A program made the position numbers and the translations under genes. The notes beneath the pieces are model-generated. The model ran no database searches, was not told the origin of the DNA, and was given only the letters and a program-made list of their open reading frames with translations. This document shows, piece after piece, positions 56,881 through 64,000 of a stretch of 64,000 bases of DNA (positions are counted from its first letter, which is position 1; every line of letters starts with the position of its first letter). The stretch spans positions 19,862,953 to 19,926,952 of the forward strand of contig NC_064036.1 in NCBI RefSeq assembly GCF_932526225.1, written 5' to 3'. The DNA is from Nematostella vectensis (Eukaryota; Cnidaria; Anthozoa; Actiniaria; Edwardsiidae).

Positions 56881-57755
56881 TGGCTGACGATTCTGTTGTG
56901 AAGTCACTACAGCAAGCTGCAAAAAGCGAGAGGGCTGAGGTACTTAAGGAGAGAGCAGATGGCATTAGGGACGAAGCTCCGCGGAACATCCACCGCGCAC
57001 TAGATCTTGACGCAGAAAAGGGATCTTCAGTGTGGCTTACAGTGCTCCCCCTCCGTGAGATGGGCTACAACCTAAACAAGGGGGAATTTCGCGACGCCAT
57101 CAAACTACGTTATGATTGGCCCATAAACGATATCCCCACTACTTGCATGTGCGGGGACAAGTTCAAAGTAGATCACGCGATCATCTGTAAGCGAGGAGGA
57201 TTCATTTCCCAACGCCATAACGAATTAAGGGACCTGGAAGCGGATCTTCTTGATATGGTCTGCAATGATGTAAAGATCGAGCCTGTCCTGCAAGATATCA
57301 CAGGGGAACAACTCGGAAGGAGATCTAATACTGCCCCAGATGCAAGATTAGATATACACGCGCGGGGTTTCTGGGAACCACAAAGAGCAGCGTTCTTTGA
57401 TGTCAGGGTCTGTCACCCTAATGCTGGCTCTTATAGGGACTTACAACTACACCAGATTTATCGCAATCGTGAGAACGAGAAGAAAAGATTATACTCATGA
57501 AGACTTCTCGAAGTTAAACAAGGAACCTTTACGCATTTAGTATTTACAAGCACTGGTGGGATGGGTAAAGAATGTCTGCGTTTTCACAGTCGCCTCGCCG
57601 AGCTGCTAGCTGTTAAGAAGGGAGAACGATATAGTGGCACTAAAAGCTGGATAAGGGCGAGAGTCTCCTTCGCTCTTCTCCGTTCTGCGCTTGTCTGCCT
57701 CAGAGGGTCAAGGGCAAGAAATTACAGATTCGATTTGAAGAACATTGACTTTTAA
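56880..57755 (+). CDS. RLE copy F zinc motif and restriction-like endonuclease
   Basis: The frame from 56880 is open for 206 codons. It holds [33 protein letters not shown], the metal-binding [32 protein letters not shown] and [12 protein letters not shown]. The nuclease core follows: [30 protein letters not shown] and ENEKKRLYS. The D...D..V and KKRxY pattern corresponds to the catalytic Asp, Asp and Lys of R2-type nucleases, which nick the genomic target for priming. A TGA at 57498-57500 is followed by the rest ([20 protein letters not shown] and [20 protein letters not shown]) to a TAA at 57753. Apart from that stop the domain looks intact. Confidence 0.8.
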
Positions 57756-58035
57756 ATTGCCAACTCTGAAAGCTCGGGTTGAATAAGATTAATATACTTT
57801 TTAGTTTATAGTTTTCTCGATATTTTAACACTCCATACTTTTAGAATTAGTTTTTTGCCTTTAAATTATTTTTACACATTGTTATCATTATTATTGGATT
57901 CATCAGTGTTTAACCAAAAATTTTTATTGTCAAAAAATTTGATTGTAGAGAATTGTACATAGATTATTAGATTTTATAATTATCTTTATTGTTAATAAAG
58001 AAAAATATCACTTTTAAAAAATAAAATAAAAATAT

Positions 58036-58091
58036 ATTATTATGATTATTATTATTATTTCATATGATTATGATTATTATTATTATGTCAT
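58036..58091 (+). repeat. Degenerate ATT tract between copies F and G
   Basis: ATT units with ATG variants (TATGATTATTATTATTATTT). Copy G begins immediately after with TCATGGCGGGAAGC. Confidence 0.9.
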
Positions 58092-58447
58092 GGCGGGAAG
58101 CAGTCGGTCTAATCTTTGCTCGTGAGAAATGATCTTAAAATGTCTAGAAAACCGACCCGAAAGCTCAAATGGACGGACAAAATGAACAGTGATGTGTGTA
58201 AAAAGAGGGCATTGGAAACTATATCCTCGGAGAATCCACCTCGGAATGAAAATGGAAGAACGCGAGGGTACATTGAAGTAATGAAACAACTCTGGAACCA
58301 AATGGGCTATCAGAATCTTGTACTTAAAGCTCAAAACCTGAGGGATCAGGCTTCGCGGCTCGAAAAACAACAAGAACATCCCCCAAATACTACTTTAGAT
58401 GAGTCTTTGCTGACAAGTAATTCAGGGAGCTCTCAAACGCCTCTCTG
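58090..58447 (+). pseudogene. RLE retrotransposon copy G (N-terminal fragment)
   Basis: With one frame change it reads KMSRKPTRKLKWTDKMNSDV, ENPPRNENGRTRGYIEVMKQ, LWNQMGYQNLVLKAQNLRDQ and ASRLEKQQEHPPN. The part from AAAGCTCAAAACC (58327) is almost identical to the start of copy B at 9044. Copy G therefore preserves the N-terminus that copy B lost. It is cut at 58447; the next 165 bases belong to something else and end in (ATT)n. Confidence 0.82.
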
Positions 58448-58612
58448 AGATCGGGTACACAGAGAACTGATTCATTTCAAGGAATGACCTCTAGGCTTAA
58501 TGAGTTTGTAACCGTTCGTTACCAGTGATATTTATGGCAAATAACTTCGTCATGTGTTATGACCATACCACTGTAATTCAGAATCACCTGCGATAGTGGT
58601 AGTTGAAATAAA

Positions 58613-58613
58613 C

Positions 58614-58671
<58 letters not shown>

Positions 58672-58672
58672 T
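58613..58672 (+). repeat. (ATT)n closing the RLE chain
   Basis: Pure ATT run after GTAGTTGAAATAAACT. The 165 bases before it resemble a short retroelement 3' end but match no RLE 3' UTR in this window. Confidence 0.95.
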
Positions 58673-58919
58673 ACCCTACAGTCTGGTGTCAGAAGGTGGC
58701 CATCCTACTCTGGTTGGTGGCTCCGGACCATGGAAACATGAGGTGAAGGTTGGCTAAACCATGGCATCTGACATCAAGCTTTGTCTCCAATTTTATGCAT
58801 TCAGTAAATCACTTGGAGCCACAAATCCCAGATTACCTTGCACAGCAGCCCGAATTTACTTTGTAATCACCAGGAAAACCTAAAACAAAAAGTCTACCTT
58901 CCAACAGTGTTAACACAAG

Positions 58920-59090
58920 AAATCAAAAGGGAAGTCTTCAAACATTGTGAGGGCAGCCACAAGCAAGCAACAATGACGAAAGTCCCCCAAAAAGCAACTT
59001 TGAATTATAGCAGAAATACTACAAAAAAGAAGTGATAACAAAAAATAATGTTCTGTATAAAATTATCACTGAAAGTCAATTGCTCAATGT
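58920..59090 (+). repeat. Dispersed repeat, copy 2 (partner 48590-48790)
   Basis: Same orientation and moderately diverged from 48590-48790; shares GAAGTGATAACAAAAAA and GTTCTGTATAAAATTA. Confidence 0.7.
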
Positions 59091-59350
59091 TGATGCTAGT
59101 CGTAGATTAGATGTAGATTACTAGTCACTACATAAAGACCTTTAAGGCCTCACCCAATAAACCATATGTTTCTCGGATACAAGAGGATATCATTTGACTG
59201 TAAACACATGATCATCTACTTGTCACAAGACCCCAACCACTTTTGCAGTAGAAATATGGTGATTGGTGCTTTTTTAAGAAGTCATACCATTACAACCACT
59301 TATTACAACCCTGTGATATGACTTCATCACATACTTTTGAGCAAACTCAC

Positions 59351-59391
59351 CAGCATTTCCAGCACACCGTTTCAATACCAGCAGTCGCCAT
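59351..59391 (-). CDS. Possible first coding exon of an unidentified minus-strand gene
   Basis: On the minus strand, ATGGCGACTGCTGGTATTG encodes MATAGIETVCWKC plus two bases. The exon then meets a good donor, GCTG/GTGAGT. The CCATGG context favours initiation, and the CWKC pair hints at a zinc or iron-sulphur site. Later exons should lie below 59350 on the minus strand, but I could not identify any. It may be chance. Confidence 0.3.
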
Positions 59392-59519
59392 GGCACCAAA
59401 ACTTACTCCTTTTTCTATCTTGCAAATAAATGTTGTATGGTTTAAATATTTTGAGAGAAAACTGAAGCGATAAATCGGAACAATGTCAAACAAGTCAAAA
59501 ACAAAGCGCCAATAGCGCT

Positions 59520-60140
59520 TTGCGTGGCGGGAAGGGTATGTCCCATGATGCTCATCGTTCTTTGAAGACACAAGACCCCCGAGCGCACTGTTTTTGCGGC
59601 TTTCTGGACAAACGCAATGCCGACGAGGCTTATAGCCCTAATAAATGTTCTAAAATTGACAAACGGGGGGAGTTTGTTTCATGTGACGCTGTAAGAGAGT
59701 TCCGTTTAGCGAAAACTGCTCTTTTGCCATCGCGGAGGTCAGCGGATGCCCGCGGTCCCCGAGGATGCTCTTCTGCCCGTTTGAGTTTTGGCTTGGTAAA
59801 GCGATTGCGATCACAGGCGGCCCAAGTTCTAACCAGAGGGAGTCACTTATGTTCCAAGAGTCACTTCGTTCCAACTTCTAGGCTTACAAATCGAGAAATA
59901 ACAACAGCACAAGTTCAGTTAAGACTTATACTTTTATTTTACACTGTTTTCTGGAACTCTGAAGTGATTTAAGCAATTTAGCAAGCTTATCGATGACGCT
60001 TATACGAACCCATATAAACACTGTAAATTTATTGCATATCCCCATCAAAACAGTAGATAGATTGTACTTAAAATGAACTTGGGCCGCCTGTGCCGCGATC
60101 GAAAAAACTCAAAAACCCTTTATATTTATTTAGAGTACTT
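59520..60140. other. GC-richer stretch, no gene assigned
   Basis: A 150-codon plus frame (59520-59972) and a minus frame (59650-59874) overlap here. Neither has a recognisable domain. The composition looks like a fragment of a dispersed repeat. Confidence 0.35.
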
Positions 60141-60169
60141 TTATATTGCTGAATTCCGGCATATTTATT

Positions 60170-60300
60170 AAGCTCCCTCCCTCTCCCTGTTCTACCTCGT
60201 GGCAACTTCCAACAAGTCGCAAAATACAGTATTTAGACACGGAAAGCTCCATCTGGCATTGTCCAGAGTGCCAAATAAGCCATGAGTCACAAAGCCACAA
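60170..60300 (+). pseudogene. Displaced PHD-finger half upstream of the 2A motif
   Basis: In another frame this region reads YLDTESSIWHCPECQISHES, resembling the W-x-C-x2-C end of a PHD finger. That end is exactly what is missing from the PHD half downstream of the 2A motif. It may belong to another LINE copy or to a rearrangement. Confidence 0.35.
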
Positions 60301-60309
60301 AAAAAATTT

Positions 60310-61479
60310 AGTAGTAGATGTAACTCGACGGCCTCTTTTCAATTGGTGTTACGGTCTGGAGATATTGAGCAAAACCCCGGCCCAACGAAAAGTGGACAAA
60401 TGAAGCATGGCATCGGAAGTAAACAAAGAACAACTGGGAATATACATAAGGTTCCCGCAAGCCTTAAATGCGATAATTGTGAAAAGACTATTAGGAAAAA
60501 CCAGAAGAGCGTCGCCTGTGAGGTATGTTTTGGTCAACAACACATAAAATGCACTGAACTGAACGTGGAAACAGTGGAATTCGGAGTCCCTCAGGGTTCT
60601 ATCCTTGGTCCGGTTATCTTTAATTTCTATGTTGCGGATCTCCAGTCTGAACTACAGTGTGACTGTTTTCAGTACGCGGACGATACCACTTTTTACGTCC
60701 ACTCTAAGCCCAGTGATTTGGATACATCAGCAGCTCAAATAAACAAAATCATGGCAAACCTGAAGGACTATTCCAAGACCAGTAATTTGGCTCTGAATCC
60801 TTCCAAAACAAACTGGATGCTTATCTCTACGCCTCAAATGGCACGTTATCATAACTTAGAAGATCGGAATCTTGCTATTGTCTGTGGAGATTCTGTGCTA
60901 GAAAGAATTTCATGCACCAAGCTATTGGGTGTCCATGTGGATCAACATCTCTCCTGGAAAACACACGTAGACTCTTTGTTAAGCTCATCATATGGGACTT
61001 TATCTATGCTACGTCGACTAAAAAATCTGGCACCCTTCCATGTAAGGAAACATCTAGCAGAGAGTTTAGTCCTCTCAAAACTTAATTACGCCTGCATGGT
61101 ATTCCATCCTCTGCCTGCATATCAGGAAAAGCGACTTCAACGTCTGCAGAATTCCTGTGCTGGATTCGTAATCAAGAAATTTGCTGGGTTGGAAGACGTC
61201 ATTAAATTAAACTGGCTTCCAGTTAAAGAGAACGTGAAATTTAATATATTAAAACTTGCTCACAAATCTTTATACAATAATAGCTTTCCTGAATATTTAA
61301 GACTAAGTGTTCGCAATGATACTGGATATAACTTGAGGTCATCAGCTGCTCCTGTTTTCTCAATTCCTAGAGAATCTGGAACTTTCCAACACTCAGCTGC
61401 CACTCTTTTTAATAAACTTCCACCATCGCTTAGGAACACTTCAACAAAAAGCATTGTAGGAACATTAAGAAGGACTTAA
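60310..61479 (+). pseudogene. LINE (CR1/jockey-like) with 2A ribosome-skipping motif, internally deleted
   Basis: The frame is open through 61479, and upstream past the TTG at 60343. It carries LVLRSGDIEQNPGP (60343-60384), which fits the D(V/I)ExNPGP 2A consensus where the ribosome skips the Gly-Pro bond. Then comes half of a PHD-type zinc finger (CDNCEKTIRKNQK, CEVCFGQQHIKC). Directly after CTELN, the RT core starts mid-domain: FGVPQGSILGPVIFNF, FQYADDTTFYVH (YADD box) and the LINE C-terminal part (LGVHVDQHLSWKTHVDSLLS, SLVLSKLNYACMVFHP). The endonuclease and the first half of RT are deleted in frame, leaving a 378-codon open chimera. The known biology is that 2A motifs occur near the N-terminus of some invertebrate LINE proteins. 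Confidence 0.85.
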
Positions 61480-61656
61480 GACAGTCACTTTGAATACACG
61501 TTTAATCGACATTTTATATACATATTCTTAAATTGCATATAGATATTATAACTTAGAACTTACTATATTAGAATTTTTTTTATCAGTAGTGTATATTGTT
61601 AATTGTAAGTATCTTACAGAAGAAGAGCCTCTTAATTGTTGGAATCTGTAATAAAC

Positions 61657-61657
<1 letters not shown>
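61480..61657 (+). other. 3' UTR of the 2A LINE
   Basis: About 180 AT-rich bases between the RT stop and the ATT tract, with an AATAAA-like AATAAACC near 61650. Confidence 0.6.

Positions 61658-61724
<67 letters not shown>
61658..61724 (+). repeat. (ATT)n tail of the 2A LINE
   Basis: A pure ATT run of about 22 units at the LINE 3' end, so ATT tails are not limited to the RLE family in this genome. Confidence 0.95.
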
Positions 61725-61726
<2 letters not shown>

Positions 61727-62303
61727 CACCGTCGGAACTTGAAATTAAGATCCGTGCGGTTAAGAAAAATGTAGAAACAGATGCAATACTGAAACGAAAA
61801 CTATCAGATTCTGACACCAGCCAAAAAGTAGGCAAAATAAATGAAATGAAACGAAAACGATCGAGCGAAGGCAACGTGAGAACGAATACATGATGCAAGG
61901 CATGGACTTATAAGGATTTATTAAAGCCGCATGTCACCAGTTTACTTCCGGTCGATTACCTAACAATATCCGATGAATTTTAACGGAAAAACGCGAAAAA
62001 ATATTTCAAAATATTGAAAGCAGAGTTTCTATTGGAAGTTTCTTTGAGGATGTGATTGAATATTTGCATATACAGCAAAGCCCCATACTACCCTATACCT
62101 GTTTTTACTCCCCCACTCTCTTCCAGATAACAAACATTGACAGTCCACATGTACCCCCCTTAACTTCACAAGTTACCTTTCACTCAACAGCTCTCAATAT
62201 AGATGTTAGAGCAGTCGTGCGGATAGTGGTCTATGGTAGTGTGGGGCTCTTCTGTCTATCAAAACTTCACCCAAGGATAGGATAAAAATATGTTAAATCC
62301 ATT

Positions 62304-62578
62304 TTATTGCACATTCATACTTTCTTCAACAGCTTCAAACAGGTCTACCCATTTGCCACTTCTATTTGCAATATCACGAGCAGTCTCTCCCTGGGTATTA
62401 AGTATGGTGGCATCCAATCTCCTGTTGAACAGGAGAAGTTTAAGTGTGGCGGTCCCTCCAATTCCTAATGCTGCTAGGTGCAATGGAGTCTGTTTCCCAT
62501 TGGTTAGGGCATTAATGTTAGCTCCATTCTGAAGAAGAAGAGATGCAGCTTCAACCTGACCTGATAAAGAAATCAGCC
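62304..62578 (-). CDS. ANKRD49: Ankyrin-repeat protein, last exon (ANKRD49-like)
   Basis: Read on the minus strand after an acceptor (CTTAAAG, ending at 62579). The exon encodes ankyrin repeats: GQVEAASLLLQNGANINALT, then GKQTPLHLAALGIGGTATLK and LLLFNRRLDATIL. It ends LNTQGETARDIANRSGKWVD and LFEAVEESMNVQ with a TAA at 62304-62306. The position and wording of the end (NR, ETA-x-DIA, LFE-x-VE) match ANKRD49, a small conserved ankyrin protein. AATAAA overlaps the stop (plus 62303-62308). Earlier exons would lie above 62578, but I could not find them in the window. The reading frame is clean, so this looks like a functional host exon. Confidence 0.72.
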
Positions 62579-62879
62579 CTTTAAGATAAAAATATAATCA
62601 ATGCTAAAACAAGAATCAGACAATATACAGTATATGAAAACCAATGACAATCCAGTAAGGAAAATAAGGCAGTTGAACTTCTAAGGGGCAACTGGGGTTA
62701 ATTGTAGAAATTAAGTTTCCAGTTTATATAGTCAGTTTCCAAGAAGATACAGTACTTTCATTGCAATATGATTTTATGGTAAGTGGCACATGATGTTTTT
62801 CCATGCAAATGAACAAAGTTCATTATTTTATTTTAATATGCACTTGTGCTTGGAATGTCACATGACAAGAATCGCATCT

Positions 62880-63035
62880 TCCCTACACCCTATCCAAAAT
62901 CGGTATAAAGTACTCACGTCACCACGTCATCAACCCTAGGCCCTATTCAACATCAATATGATAACTAATGGACACCACATGTCATCTTCCCTAGACCCTA
63001 TTCAACAATGGTATAGTAACTGATCACAGGAGGCC
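62880..63035 (+). repeat. Two diverged tandem units of about 75 bp
   Basis: CATCTTCCCTA(C/G)ACCCTAT followed by CAA..(T/G)GGTATA appears near 62877 and again near 62982. Confidence 0.5.
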
Positions 63036-63049
63036 TGGGGCGAGTTCCT

Positions 63050-64000
63050 ATTAAACCTTTACTCAACAGTGTTGAGCAGAACTGGGAGACCTTCAAGGGT
63101 GCTATATCAAAGGCTATGGAATGTTTTGTCCCTACAAATACTATCAGTGGGCGTTGGAACTTGCTCTGGTTTACACTGCGGAGATTGAGGAGGAAGAAGC
63201 AAAGGCTTTACAATCTGGCTAGGAGAATGCAGACGTCCTAGGATTGGAGGAAGTCAGAATCCCATGATAATTATGTTATGGACCACTGAAGTGTCTGACA
63301 ACCAGCTGAAGGCAGCGATCTTCAGTGACCAGTTCAAATCTGTCTTCACAACTGAGGATACAACTGTGTTACCAGACATAAAGGGTATTTGTGTTGAAGA
63401 TTTTGAACCATTTAAGTTCCAAGTATATGGTATAGTTAAACTACTAGAACATCATTACAAAGAAGGCAAAAGGCCCAGCTAATCATGTGCTGGGTACTAA
63501 AAGAAGCTGCAGATAAGATTGCGCTCCATGGTTACAATTTGTCTTGAGCCAATCACTAGCGACATTTACAGTCCCAAGGGGCTGTAAATGTGCTAACGTA
63601 TTCCCAGTTTTCAAGAAAAAGCAAAACAGCTCTGTGTGGGACCCAAATCTCCACAAACAAATAAGTGCCATCAAGAGGGTCCAGCGCAGGGCATCTTTGT
63701 TAAAAGATGTTACAATCGTACACCAGGAACTATGACAAACAAACTGAATGATCTGCAGTGGTTATCCCTTGATCCAAGGAGAGAAAAAAAACTAGACTTG
63801 TGACATTCTATAAGGCAATGTGCTATGGGAATTTAGCCCTTGACATTCCTTCACGTTTACAATGTAAGCAAAGGCACACAGGAGTACAGTATTCCACCCA
63901 CTCAAGTTCATAAATATAGGTAAAAGGACCAACGTATAAAAAAACAGCTTTATCACAAGAGCACTTAATGAGTGGAATTTGCTGCCCAACAACATAATAG
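63050..64000 (+). pseudogene. Jockey/CR1-like LINE remnant running off the window
   Basis: With many frame changes the parts are ENWETFKGAISKAMECFVPT, LRRLRRKKQRLYNLARRMQT and SDNQLKAAIFSDQFKSVFTT (the endonuclease-RT linker). LKEAADKIALHGYNL and NVFPVFKKKQNSS are the RT start. A jump leads to AIKRVQRRASLLKDV and LNDLQWLSLDPRREKK-like C-terminal sequence, ending ALNEWNLLPNNI. Most of the RT, including the catalytic box, is missing. All stops and frameshifts are consistent with an old, internally deleted copy. Confidence 0.72.

Larger units (their letters stand above)
54918..58035 (+). mobile_element. RLE non-LTR retrotransposon copy F (near full length)
   Basis: The most complete copy. It has ten bases before the ATG at 54928, an N-terminal DNA-binding domain, linker, RT, zinc motif, endonuclease and 3' UTR, and ends in a degenerate ATT tract. 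The RT has an internal deletion (near 56025) and several frameshifts, so it is inactive. The module order and the endonuclease type place it with R2/R4-like LINEs. Confidence 0.88.

Noticed and set aside
59520-59972. 150-codon plus-strand ORF
   Set aside because: No recognisable domain; the overlapping minus frames look equally plausible, and the composition suggests a dispersed repeat rather than a gene.

Overview
The window is animal genomic DNA: AT-rich, gene-poor, with introns that have GT-AG boundaries, polyadenylation signals, microsatellites and a dense layer of decayed transposable elements. The repertoire (BEL/Pao and Gypsy LTR elements, LINEs with a restriction-like endonuclease, a 2A-bearing LINE, hAT, Harbinger-like and tyrosine-recombinase elements, tRNA-Glu-derived SINEs) fits an invertebrate, and the protein flavour suggests a cnidarian such as a sea anemone or coral. 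That assignment is inference. No bacterial operon, rRNA gene or CRISPR array is visible.

Layout. 1-2.3 kb: no gene seen. 2.3-7.05 kb: decayed BEL/Pao element (gag, protease, reverse transcriptase, integrase), fused in frame to the tail of a non-LTR element. 7.05-11.7 kb: two copies of an RLE-type non-LTR retrotransposon separated by (ATT)n. 11.7-16.3 kb: mostly non-coding, with a tRNA-like sequence, a possible small secreted-peptide ORF behind a TATA box, and a Harbinger-like MITE. 15.3-22.4 kb: two inverted arms flank a decayed C2H2/tyrosine-recombinase gene, a TIR element and a Gypsy gag remnant split by a SINE. 22.5-26.5 kb: non-coding repeats and a TATA promoter with a first-exon donor.

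26.5-34.4 kb holds the best host gene. It encodes a signal peptide, a Gly/Arg/Trp-rich repeat domain and four cysteine-rich furin-like modules. Every coding intron is in phase 1, the model is open over 461 codons, and a polyadenylation signal follows. Its last intron carries a Harbinger-like MITE and the fourth a minisatellite.

35-49.5 kb: remnants of LINEs, at least three Gypsy elements, an unidentified decayed multi-exon gene, a C2H2 fragment and a small SAP-like ORF. Two insertions here are flanked by very long perfect duplications (98 bp and 52 bp).

50.0-58.7 kb is a head-to-tail, same-strand chain of at least five RLE retrotransposon copies, with (ATT)n or ATT-rich tracts at the boundaries. 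One copy is interrupted by a hAT transposon with an intact 8-bp target-site duplication. 59-64 kb: a possible minus-strand first exon, a LINE with a 2A ribosome-skipping motif, the last exon of an ANKRD49-like gene (minus strand) and a jockey/CR1-like LINE running off the end.

Most coding sequence is broken mobile-element protein. The furin-like gene, the ANKRD49-like exon and possibly the SAP-like ORF are the only good candidates for functional host genes. Positions come from reading the sequence by eye; similarity statements rest on recognised motifs, not on searches.
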